A DNA stretch of 64,000 nt. Origin: Paucibacter sp963740455. Its GTDB lineage: Bacteria > Pseudomonadota > Gammaproteobacteria > Burkholderiales > Burkholderiaceae_C. The stretch is from positions 1 to 64,000 of the forward strand of contig CAVUEF010000025.1 of the NCBI GenBank assembly GCA_963740455.1. The letters run 5' to 3'. A model generated the notes under the pieces. It was not told where the DNA came from. It searched no databases and saw only the letters and a list, made by a program, of their open reading frames with translations. The position numbers and the translations under genes are program-made. Below are positions 31,951 through 39,374 of this stretch, one piece after another (position 1 is the first letter of the stretch; each line of letters begins with the position of its first letter).

Positions 31951-32721
31951 ATGCCACACGCCGTAGCGCGCCTGCGCAGCGCCCGCCTGGCGCGCAGCAC
32001 CAGACCCTTTCTCGACCGTGGCGGCCCGCGCAAGGAGCGCTGCGCCGGTTGCCGCCTGATCCCGAGTCACTGCATGTGTGCCTTGCGCCCGCTGCTGTCT
32101 ACGCGCGCCGGGGTGTGCTTGATCATGGCTGACTTCGAGCCGCTCAAGCCCAGCAACACGGGATGGTTGATTGCCGATGTGGTGGCTGACACGGCAGCCT
32201 TCGGCTGGGCACGCACCGAGACAGACCCCGCGCTGCTTGCCATGCTGGCCGACCCGCAGTGGCAGCCCATCGTGGTGTTTCCGGCCGAGTTTGTGGCGGC
32301 CGAGCGGGTGATCACGGAGCTGCCGCCTTGCCGTGCCAGTGCTGGCGACGGCTGGGCAGGCAAGCGCCCGTTGTTTGTTTTGCTCGACGGCACCTGGTCC
32401 GAGGCGTGCAAGATGCTTCGCAAAAGCCCCTACCTGAACCACCTGCCGGTGCTGAGCCTGCAGCCCGAACAGCTGTCGCGCTACCGCCTGCGCCGCTCCG
32501 CACGCGAACACCACTTTTGCACCTCCGAGGTGGCCGCCTTGTGCCTGGCGCTGGTCGGCGAGCTCCACGCGGCGCAAACGCTTGAGGCCTACCTGGATGT
32601 ATTCACCCACCACTATCTGCAGGCCAAGCAGCAGTTGCCGGTAGACACCGACGACGCGGCGCACCGGCGCTTGCGGGGCTTGTGCTTGGCGGGCTCTGTG
32701 GCGACACCGGTTGTTGTGTAG
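31951..32721 (+). CDS. DTW-domain tRNA-uridine aminocarboxypropyltransferase
   Basis: 256 residues of the DTW (TapT/YfiP) family, whose members add the 3-amino-3-carboxypropyl group of SAM to uridine 47 of tRNAs. Features are a zinc-like cysteine cluster CAGCRLIPSHCMCAL (residues about 31-45), RAGVCLIMADFEPLKPSNTG, and the DTW signature LFVLLDGTWSEA near residue 140-151, followed by HHFCTSEVAAL. It starts 24 bp after hsdR, but it is a housekeeping RNA-modification gene and probably marks the return to core chromosome. Confidence 0.88.
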   Translation: MPHAVARLRSARLARSTRPFLDRGGPRKERCAGCRLIPSHCMCALRPLLSTRAGVCLIMADFEPLKPSNTGWLIADVVADTAAFGWARTETDPALLAMLADPQWQPIVVFPAEFVAAERVITELPPCRASAGDGWAGKRPLFVLLDGTWSEACKMLRKSPYLNHLPVLSLQPEQLSRYRLRRSAREHHFCTSEVAALCLALVGELHAAQTLEAYLDVFTHHYLQAKQQLPVDTDDAAHRRLRGLCLAGSVATPVVV

Positions 32722-32813
32722 CACTGCGTCGCGGCATCAAGGACCGGGCGCGCCAGCCATAGGTCGTGCAGCCACTCGCAGGCGGCAGGTTATTGAACTG
32801 TGAGGCATCGCTT

Positions 32814-33392
32814 TCATTTTTTGAGCAACTCCTCAAGCGATTCGCGAAGGCGCTTCACTTCCTCGGCGATAGGATCTTGAATCGCGGCACTGTGAAGCAT
32901 GGGCCTGAGGTCGATCGTATTGACTTCCTCGTATATGTGTCTGGCGTTCTGGTACCAAGCCTTGACGGAAAAGACCTTCGGGCACAGCGCTTCATCAACG
33001 CCAGGTGCGAATATGGTGCCGCCGACACCAAGTAGGAACTGCATGCGTGCGCCAGGGGCAAGGGACTCGATGGGTTCCGTGAAGGCGGGCAACTTGGAAA
33101 TGTTTTCCTGCTCGCGGCGTTCTGCATTGGGAAAGAAGTCCTTGTCCATCTTTAGGCGCACATTGATTGCCGGTGATCGACCGGTGTTTTGGACATCAAG
33201 GAGTAGTAGAGTAGTTCCAATCCGGGGTGCGACCGAGACAACAACATATGGCCGTAACTGTGCTTCGGTTTGAGTCTCCATCGCAGCGACGACTGCTTCA
33301 TTTGCCCGAAGAATCTTGAACGTGGCCCATGCGTAGAACCCCGTGATAAGGACCAGGGCAAACGTCAGCCAATCAGTGCTCGAAAAGTTCAT
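32814..33392 (-). CDS. Hypothetical membrane-anchored protein
   Basis: 192 residues from ATG 33392 (a longer reading from 33545 is unlikely because it adds non-hydrophobic sequence before the anchor). One N-terminal transmembrane helix (WLTFALVLITGFYAWATFKI) is followed by a short coiled coil (VAAMETQTEAQLRPY). A beta-rich domain follows, with LLLLDVQNTGRSPAINVRLK and SLAPGARMQFLLGV, then a charged C-terminal coil EEVKRLRESLEELLKK. It faces the cytoplasm if the anchor is N-out. No function recognised. It stands alone and its codon use looks less GC-biased than its neighbours, suggesting acquisition. Confidence 0.65.
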   Translation of the reverse strand: MNFSSTDWLTFALVLITGFYAWATFKILRANEAVVAAMETQTEAQLRPYVVVSVAPRIGTTLLLLDVQNTGRSPAINVRLKMDKDFFPNAERREQENISKLPAFTEPIESLAPGARMQFLLGVGGTIFAPGVDEALCPKVFSVKAWYQNARHIYEEVNTIDLRPMLHSAAIQDPIAEEVKRLRESLEELLKK

Positions 33393-33620
33393 GATCGTGG
33401 GCGTGGAGTTCGCGATGCCGAACGAATGGCGCATATCTGACGCCGAGCGAAGGAGTGCGCAGGTGATGCATGGCGTCGGAAAAACCTTGATGGACTGAAC
33501 CGCCGCTCGGTGGTGGCAGTTTGACCAGGGCAGTGTAAGTTGCAAAGCCTTCGCTGAGTATCCATCCCGGGCAGGTGGCGTCTGTTGAAATCGATAGCTT
33601 CAGATCTGGGTCGACTCGAC
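33393..33620. other. 228-bp intergenic stretch without recognised features
   Basis: Lies between the membrane-anchored hypothetical gene and the ydcF-type gene, both on the minus strand. I found no convincing gene, hairpin with a T-run, or repeat in it; reading frames here have no recognisable product. Confidence 0.5.
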
Positions 33621-34427
33621 TCAGGCGCCCATCATCCGTCCCACCCATTCGTGCAGCGCCAGGTAGGTCAGCGCGAAGCCCTCGCGTGAGGGCAGCCAGT
33701 CGCCGAAGGTGATCGGGCCGTCGGCGCGCAAACCCATGGGCGCGGGCACGATGGTGATGCGGTGCTGAGAGGCATGCTGGGCGCGTTCGAAATTAGCCAG
33801 GGCGCGCTGCATGTGAAAGCCGTGCGTCACCAGCACGATGCGCTCGATGCCTAGCGGCGCCAGCAGCGCCAGCGTGCGGATCGCGTTCTCGTTGGTGTCG
33901 CGCGAGAGCCCCTCGGTCCAGCGCAGCGCAAGGCCGAAGTCGTGCTTGGCCACGCGCGCGGCCACCTCGGCTTCGCTGGGGCCGGGCTCGCTGCCGTAAC
34001 CCACGCCGCCGCTGTAGGCGACCGGCAGATCGGTCTGGCGCGCCAGCCACAGGCCGTAGCGCAGTCGCTCGATCGTCAAGGGTTTGAGCGTGGGCCCGCC
34101 GTATTCGGGGGCGAGCAGTGTGCGGCCGGCGCCGAGCACGACGATGGCGGTTCTCGGTGCCTGTTTGAGTTGGGCGATCCGGGCGCTGTCGAGCGCGCGC
34201 GGCGTGGTCAGCAGCGCATGCATGAGGGCGTCCCCCGCGGCGGTGGTGCACATGGCCCAGAGTCCGAAGCAGGCCAGCAGCACACCGAGCCAGCCCAGCA
34301 CGCGCCGGCGCGCCATCAGCCGCACGCTCACCAGCAGCAGCACCAGCAAGGGCACGGGCGGCAACAGCAAGGCACCAAGCGCGGGCTTCAAGCCCTCGAT
34401 CCCGAGCAGGTGGAAGAGGTCGTTCAT
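33621..34427 (-). CDS. YdcF/ElyC family membrane protein (DUF218)
   Basis: 268 residues. Two N-terminal transmembrane helices (LGALLLPPVPLLVLLLVSVR; VLGWLGVLLACFGLWAMC) precede a periplasmic DUF218 domain. That domain begins TAIVVLGAGRTLLAPEYGG and contains TDLPVAYSGGVGYG, LSRDTNENAIRT and IVLVTHGFHMQRAL. Members of this family (ElyC, SanA, YdcF) affect envelope integrity and peptidoglycan or ECA metabolism; the enzymatic activity is not established. Single gene, divergent from etfB. Confidence 0.85.
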   Translation of the reverse strand: MNDLFHLLGIEGLKPALGALLLPPVPLLVLLLVSVRLMARRRVLGWLGVLLACFGLWAMCTTAAGDALMHALLTTPRALDSARIAQLKQAPRTAIVVLGAGRTLLAPEYGGPTLKPLTIERLRYGLWLARQTDLPVAYSGGVGYGSEPGPSEAEVAARVAKHDFGLALRWTEGLSRDTNENAIRTLALLAPLGIERIVLVTHGFHMQRALANFERAQHASQHRITIVPAPMGLRADGPITFGDWLPSREGFALTYLALHEWVGRMMGA

Positions 34428-34550
34428 GGCCTGCGTGATCTGTGCAGGCCGGTGGCGCGTGGCGTGCCGGCGTGGGCTCTAGCGAGCGGAATTTCAGCTG
34501 TCATCAGAGGTGCCAGTCTAGTTGGCGGTCGGGAGGCATCAGCTCAGGCT

Positions 34551-34574
34551 AAAATAGCACGGTCGTTCTATTTT
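34551..34574. promoter_or_regulatory. Near-perfect 24-bp palindrome, TetR-type operator candidate
   Basis: Half-sites AAAATAGCACG (34551-34561) and CGTTCTATTTT (34564-34574) are separated by GT and differ from perfect symmetry at one pair only. The size and layout fit a TetR-family operator. It lies in the 233-bp gap between the divergent ydcF-type and etfB genes, about 44 bp upstream of a likely etfB -10. No regulator gene is adjacent. Confidence 0.6.
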
Positions 34575-34617
34575 GTTGCAATGCAGCTTGCGCGTCGGTG
34601 CGGCCGCCTGCGGCCAC

Positions 34618-34643
34618 TAGAATCTGACTTACGTTAACGTCAA
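34618..34643 (+). promoter_or_regulatory. etfB -10 box with overlapping-downstream palindrome, LiuR-type candidate
   Basis: TAGAAT (34618-34623) is followed at once by the perfect palindrome ACGTTAACGT (34631-34640) within TTACGTTAACGTCAA. This resembles the operators described for MerR-family regulators (LiuR) of branched-chain amino acid and fatty acid catabolism, which commonly control etf genes in proteobacteria. GGAG precedes the etfB ATG by eight bases. Confidence 0.5.
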
Positions 34644-34660
34644 TCAGCTGGAGTGCTTCG

Positions 34661-35410
34661 ATGAAGGTACTGGTCGCAGTCAAACGAGTCGTCGATTACA
34701 ACGTCAAGGTGCGCGTCAAGAGCGACGGCAGCGGCGTTGACATTGCCAACGTCAAGATGAGCATGAACCCCTTTGACGAGATCGCCATCGAAGAAGCGAT
34801 GCGCCTCAAGGAGAAGGGCGTGGCGACCGAAGTGATCGCGGTGTCGTGCGGCGTCACGCAATGCCAGGAGACGCTGCGCACCGCCATGGCGATCGGCGCC
34901 GACCGTGCCATTTTGGTTGAGACCGAGGTCGAGTTGCAGCCGCTGGCGGTCGCCAAATTGCTCAAGGCCTTGATCGACAAAGAGCAGCCCGGCCTGGTGA
35001 TTCTGGGCAAGCAGGCAATCGATGACGACTGCAATCAGACCGGCCAGATGCTGGCTGCCTTGGCAGGTCTGCCGCAAGCCGCATTTGCCAGCAAGCTCGA
35101 TGTCGCCGATGGCTTTGCCACGGTCACGCGCGAAGTCGATGGCGGTCTCGAAACACTGAAGGTCAAGCTGCCCGCCGTGGTGACTGCCGACCTGCGTCTG
35201 AACGAGCCGCGCTATGTGACGCTGCCCAACATCATGAAGGCCAAGAAGAAGCAGATCGACATCTTCAAGCCGGCCGACCTGGGTGTGGATGTGACGCCGC
35301 GCCTCAAGACGCTGAGCGTCACCGAGCCGCCCAAGCGCAGCGCCGGCATCAAGGTGCCCGATGTCGCGACGCTGGTGGACAAGCTCAAGAACGTTTCCAA
35401 GGTGATCTGA
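34661..35410 (+). CDS. etfB: Electron transfer flavoprotein beta subunit
   Basis: 249 residues; binds AMP and, with EtfA, carries electrons from acyl-CoA dehydrogenases to ETF-ubiquinone oxidoreductase. Typical features are KVLVAVKRVVDYNVKVRVK at the start, NPFDEIAIEEAMRLKEKG, GADRAILVETE, the AMP-binding region GKQAIDDDCNQTGQMLAALA, LRLNEPRYVTLPNIMKAKKK and a C-terminal arm. Two bases separate it from etfA. Confidence 0.97.
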   Translation: MKVLVAVKRVVDYNVKVRVKSDGSGVDIANVKMSMNPFDEIAIEEAMRLKEKGVATEVIAVSCGVTQCQETLRTAMAIGADRAILVETEVELQPLAVAKLLKALIDKEQPGLVILGKQAIDDDCNQTGQMLAALAGLPQAAFASKLDVADGFATVTREVDGGLETLKVKLPAVVTADLRLNEPRYVTLPNIMKAKKKQIDIFKPADLGVDVTPRLKTLSVTEPPKRSAGIKVPDVATLVDKLKNVSKVI

Positions 35411-35412
35411 TC

Positions 35413-36345
35413 ATGACTTCACTCGTAATTGCCGAACACGACAACCAAGCCATCAAGGGCGCCACGCTCAACACCATCACCGCCGCAGCCCAATGCGGTG
35501 GCGAAGTGCATGTGCTGGTGGCGGGACTGAATGCTGGCGCCGCCGCGGCCGCCGCCGCACAGATTGCCGGTGTGACCAAGGTCTTGCACGCCGACGCGGC
35601 GCAACTGGCCGACGGTCTGGCCGAAAACCTGGCCGCGCAGGTGCTGGCTGTGGCGTCGAACTACAGCCACATCCTGTTCCCGGCCACGGCCAGCGGCAAG
35701 AACACCGCGCCGCGCGTGGCGGCCTTGCTCGACGTGGCGCAACTCTCCGACGTCACCAAGGTCATCAGCGCCGATACCTTCGAGCGCCCGATCTATGCGG
35801 GCAATGCCCTGTCGCATGTGCAAAGCGCCGACGCCACCAAGGTGATCACCGTGCGCACCACCGGCTTCGATGCGGCGCCTGCCAGTGGCGGCAGCGCCGC
35901 CGTGGAAAGCCTTGCCGCCGTGGCCGACAGCGGGTCGAGCAGCTTTGTCGGACGCGAAATCGCCAAGAACGACAGACCCGACCTGACGGCGGCCCGGATC
36001 ATCGTCGCAGGTGGCCGTGCGCTGGGCTCGAACGAGAAGTTCCATGAGGTGCTGGAGCCCTTGGCCGACAAGCTCGGTGCCGCGTTGGGCGCCAGCCGCG
36101 CTGCGGTCGACGCCGGTTATGCGCCGAATGACTGGCAAGTGGGCCAGACCGGCAAGATCGTCGCGCCCGATCTGTACATTGCCTGCGGCATCAGCGGTGC
36201 CATCCAGCACCTGGCCGGCATGAAGGACAGCAAGGTCATCGTCGCCATCAACAAGGACGCCGAAGCCCCCATCTTCAGCGTCGCCGACTATGGTCTGGAA
36301 GCCGATCTGTTCACGGCGGTTCCCGAGCTGGTCAAGGCGCTCTGA
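35413..36345 (+). CDS. etfA: Electron transfer flavoprotein alpha subunit
   Basis: 310 residues; FAD-binding partner of EtfB. The N-terminal domain starts TSLVIAEHDNQAIKGATLNT. The FAD domain has RPDLTAARIIVAGGRALGS, GASRAAVDAGYAPNDWQVGQ, TGKIVAPDLYIACGISGAIQ (the ETF alpha signature) and VIVAINKDAEAPIFSVADYG. It is cotranscribed with etfB and probably with the acyl-CoA dehydrogenase 87 bp downstream, which would be one of its electron donors. Confidence 0.97.
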   Translation: MTSLVIAEHDNQAIKGATLNTITAAAQCGGEVHVLVAGLNAGAAAAAAAQIAGVTKVLHADAAQLADGLAENLAAQVLAVASNYSHILFPATASGKNTAPRVAALLDVAQLSDVTKVISADTFERPIYAGNALSHVQSADATKVITVRTTGFDAAPASGGSAAVESLAAVADSGSSSFVGREIAKNDRPDLTAARIIVAGGRALGSNEKFHEVLEPLADKLGAALGASRAAVDAGYAPNDWQVGQTGKIVAPDLYIACGISGAIQHLAGMKDSKVIVAINKDAEAPIFSVADYGLEADLFTAVPELVKAL

Positions 36346-36370
36346 GAGGCGCATGGCCCAGGCTGATTCG

Positions 36371-36399
36371 AGGGCGCCCGGCCATCGTCGCGGCGCCCT
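36371..36399 (+). terminator. Weak hairpin after etfA
   Basis: AGGGCGCC (36371-36378) pairs with GGCGCCCT (36392-36399) across a 13-base loop. Only a mixed T/G sequence follows, so it may attenuate rather than stop transcription before the acyl-CoA dehydrogenase gene. Confidence 0.35.
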
Positions 36400-36432
36400 T
36401 GTCGTTATCGAAGAGATTTTCCGGAGACCACC

Positions 36433-38223
36433 ATGAGCTACCGTGCACCGATCAAGGACATGCTGTTTTGCATGAAGGAGCTGGCCGGTCTCGCGGCGCT
36501 GCAACGCATTCCCGCGTTTGCCGACTTCGATCTGGATACCGCGCAGGCCGTGCTGGAAGAATCGGCCAAGCTCAATGAGAACGTGATCGCGCCGCTGAAC
36601 CTGGTCGGCGACCGCGAACCATCGAGCTGGAAAGACGGCGTCGTCACCACCACGCCCGGCTTCAAGGAGGCCTTCGGTCAGTATGTCGAGGGGGGCTGGC
36701 AGGGCTTGCAGCACCCGGTCGAATTCGGCGGCCAGGGCCTGCCCAAGACGATAGGCGCGGCCTGCGCGGAAATGCTGCACAGCGCCAACATGAGCTTTGC
36801 GCTGTGCCCGCTGCTGACCGATGGCGCCATCGAGGCCTTGCTGACGGCAGGCTCGCCCGAGTTGCAGCAACGCTATCTGCCCAAGATGATTGACGGCAGC
36901 TGGACCGGCTCGATGAACCTGACCGAACCGCAGGCGGGGTCGGACCTGGCGCAGGTGCGTACGCGCGCCGAGCCTCAGCCAGATGCCACCTACAAGATCT
37001 TCGGCACCAAGATCTTTATCACCTATGGCGAGCACGACATGGCCGAGAACATCGTCCATCTGGTGCTGGCGCGCGTGGCGGGCGCGCCCGAGGGGGTGAA
37101 GGGCATCAGCCTGTTCCTGGTGCCCAAATTCATGGTGAATGCCGACGCCTGCCTGGGTGCGCGCAACGACGTGCATTGCGTCAGCATCGAACACAAGCTC
37201 GGCATCAAGGCCAGCCCCACCGCGGTGCTGCAGTTCGGTGACCATGGCGGTGCCGTGGGCTACCTGATAGGCCAGGAGAACCGCGGCCTCGAATACATGT
37301 TCATCATGATGAACGCGGCACGCTTTGGCGTGGGCGTGCAAGGCGTCGCCATTTCCGAGCGCGCCTACCAGCTGGCGGTGTCTTATGCGCGCGAGCGCGT
37401 GCAGTCGCGCCCGGTGGACGGCTCGATGGCGGGCAGCGCCGCCATCATCCACCACCCCGATGTGCGCCGCATGCTGATGACGATGCGCGCCCTCACAGAG
37501 GGCTGCCGCGCGATGGCCTTGGTGGCGGCAAGCGCCTACGACGCAGCGCATGCGCACCCGGATGCCGACGTGCGCAAACAGAATCAGACCTTCTACGAAT
37601 TCCTCGTGCCGCTGGTCAAGGGCTACAGCACCGAGATGAGCCTGGAGGTCACCGACCTGGGTGTGCAGGTGCACGGCGGCATGGGCTATATCGAAGAGAC
37701 CGGCGCGGCGCAGTACTACCGCGACGCGAAGATCCTGACGATTTACGAAGGCACGACCGCGATCCAGGCCAACGACCTGGTGGGCCGCAAGACGGCGCGC
37801 GATGGCGGGCAGACCGCGCGTGGTGTGGCGCAGCAGATTGCTGCCACCGAAGCACTGCTGGCCAAGCGCAGCAGCCCGGCGAGCCAGGCCATGCTCAAGC
37901 GCCTGAGCGCTGCGCGTGCCGCACTCGTTGACGTGATCGCGTTCGTCGTCGCCAACAGCAAGACCCGACCGAACGCCGTGTTCGCGGGTTCGGTGCCCTA
38001 TCTGATGCTGGCCGGCAATGTGGTGGCGGGCTGGCAAATGGCACGCGCGCTGATGGTGGCCGAGGACCGGCTCGCAGCGGGCGAGGATGCACCGTTCATG
38101 GCGGGAAAGATTGCCACCGCGCGCTTTTATGCCGAGCACATCCTGGCGCGCGCCGCTGGCTTGCGCGACAGCATTGTCGAAGGTGCTGACAGCGTCACCG
38201 CGCTGGCGCTCGACGCCTTCTGA
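36433..38223 (+). CDS. Acyl-CoA dehydrogenase, DmdC-like 600-residue type
   Basis: FAD enzyme that forms the 2,3-double bond of an acyl-CoA and passes electrons to ETF. 596 residues, longer than the usual 380 because of a C-terminal extension typical of the DmdC/AcdA group. Seen are MSYRAPIKDMLFCMKELAGL, the FAD/substrate loop MNLTEPQAGSDLAQVRTRA, ITYGEHDM, VHGGMGYIEETGAAQYYRDA and the catalytic Glu of YEGTTAIQANDLVGRK near residue 438. The substrate (medium chain, aryl or methylmercaptopropionyl-CoA) cannot be chosen. Location behind etfBA fits its electron acceptor. Confidence 0.92.
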   Translation: MSYRAPIKDMLFCMKELAGLAALQRIPAFADFDLDTAQAVLEESAKLNENVIAPLNLVGDREPSSWKDGVVTTTPGFKEAFGQYVEGGWQGLQHPVEFGGQGLPKTIGAACAEMLHSANMSFALCPLLTDGAIEALLTAGSPELQQRYLPKMIDGSWTGSMNLTEPQAGSDLAQVRTRAEPQPDATYKIFGTKIFITYGEHDMAENIVHLVLARVAGAPEGVKGISLFLVPKFMVNADACLGARNDVHCVSIEHKLGIKASPTAVLQFGDHGGAVGYLIGQENRGLEYMFIMMNAARFGVGVQGVAISERAYQLAVSYARERVQSRPVDGSMAGSAAIIHHPDVRRMLMTMRALTEGCRAMALVAASAYDAAHAHPDADVRKQNQTFYEFLVPLVKGYSTEMSLEVTDLGVQVHGGMGYIEETGAAQYYRDAKILTIYEGTTAIQANDLVGRKTARDGGQTARGVAQQIAATEALLAKRSSPASQAMLKRLSAARAALVDVIAFVVANSKTRPNAVFAGSVPYLMLAGNVVAGWQMARALMVAEDRLAAGEDAPFMAGKIATARFYAEHILARAAGLRDSIVEGADSVTALALDAF

Positions 38224-38277
38224 TCACCAGGTTTGCGAATCAATCAAAGCCCGCCTGCGGGTGCCAAGGAGTTGTCT

Positions 38278-39231
38278 GTGTCACTGCCGCGCGTCTTGCA
38301 AAACCTGCCCCTGCCCATCATCGCCTCGCCGATGTTCATCATCAGCACGCCCAAGCTGGTGATCGCGCAATGCAAGGCTGGCGTGGTGGGGTCGATGCCG
38401 GCACTGAATGCGCGACCCGCCGAACTGCTCGACGACTGGCTGGCCGAAATCACCGAAGCGCTGGCCGAGCACAGCCGGGCGCATCCCGGCCAGCCGGCCG
38501 CGCCATTTGCGATCAACCAGATCGTGCACAAGAGCAATGACCGGCTCGACCAGGACATGGCGGTCTGCGCCAAATACAAGGTGCCCATCGTCATCACCTC
38601 GCTGGGCGCGCGCGAGGATGTGAACAACGCCGTGCACGCCTGGGGCGGCGTGGTGCTGCACGATGTCATCAACAACAAATTCGCGCACAAGGCGATCGAG
38701 AAGGGTGCCGACGGCCTGATCGCGGTGGCGGCTGGCGCCGGTGGTCATGCGGGCGTGAAGAGCCCGTTTGCGCTGATCCAGGAAATCCGCGCATGGTTCG
38801 ACGGCCCGCTGGCCTTGTCGGGTGCCATCGCGACGGGCGATGCCGTGCTGGCGGCGCAGGCTTGCGGCGCCGACTTCGCCTATATCGGCTCGGCCTTCAT
38901 CGCGACCGAGGAAGCGAGAGCCGACGCCGCCTACAAGCAGATGATTGTCGACAGCAGTTCGGACGACATCGTCTACAGCAATCTGTTCACCGGCGTGCAC
39001 GGCAACTATCTGCGCGGCTCGATCGCGAATGCCGGACTCGACCCCGATCACCTGCCCGAGAGCGACCCCAGCAAGATGAACTTCGGCGCTAACGCGAAAA
39101 AGGCGTGGAAGGACATCTGGGGCAGCGGCCAGGGCATTGGTGCGGTGCACGAGGTTCTGCCTGCGGCCCTGCTGATCGAGCGCCTGAAGCGCGAGTATCT
39201 GGCGGCGCGCGTGCGCGTGCTGGGCGCCTGA
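38278..39231 (+). CDS. Nitronate monooxygenase family flavoprotein
   Basis: 317 residues, FMN-dependent TIM barrel. The GTG start at 38278 (preceded by AAGGAG) gives MSLPRVLQNLPLPIIASPMF. Typical sequence includes APFAINQIVHKSNDRLDQDM, GGVVLHDVINNKFAHKAIEK, LIAVAAGAGGHAGVKSPFAL and an FMN-phosphate loop in ALSGAIATGDAVLAAQACGA. Characterised relatives oxidise alkyl nitronates, but many members act on other substrates. It is 54 bp behind the acyl-CoA dehydrogenase and likely cotranscribed. Confidence 0.88.
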   Translation: MSLPRVLQNLPLPIIASPMFIISTPKLVIAQCKAGVVGSMPALNARPAELLDDWLAEITEALAEHSRAHPGQPAAPFAINQIVHKSNDRLDQDMAVCAKYKVPIVITSLGAREDVNNAVHAWGGVVLHDVINNKFAHKAIEKGADGLIAVAAGAGGHAGVKSPFALIQEIRAWFDGPLALSGAIATGDAVLAAQACGADFAYIGSAFIATEEARADAAYKQMIVDSSSDDIVYSNLFTGVHGNYLRGSIANAGLDPDHLPESDPSKMNFGANAKKAWKDIWGSGQGIGAVHEVLPAALLIERLKREYLAARVRVLGA

Positions 39232-39374
39232 GCGCTCGACTTGCCCGGATCGAAGTAGCGCTGCGGCGTTCGGGTCCACCCGGATAGCCGAGGCGCAAAG
39301 ACTCGTTAGCATCGCTGATGCAACTATCCTGCACACCCCAATGCAGTCGTCCGGCCAATTTCAGGAGATGAGCC

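Noticed and set aside
35419..38139. A 906-codon open frame on the minus strand opposite etfA and the acyl-CoA dehydrogenase gene
   Set aside because: It is the mirror frame of high-GC coding sequence; its peptide is His/Arg/Gly-rich without any family resemblance, while the plus-strand genes are textbook enzymes.
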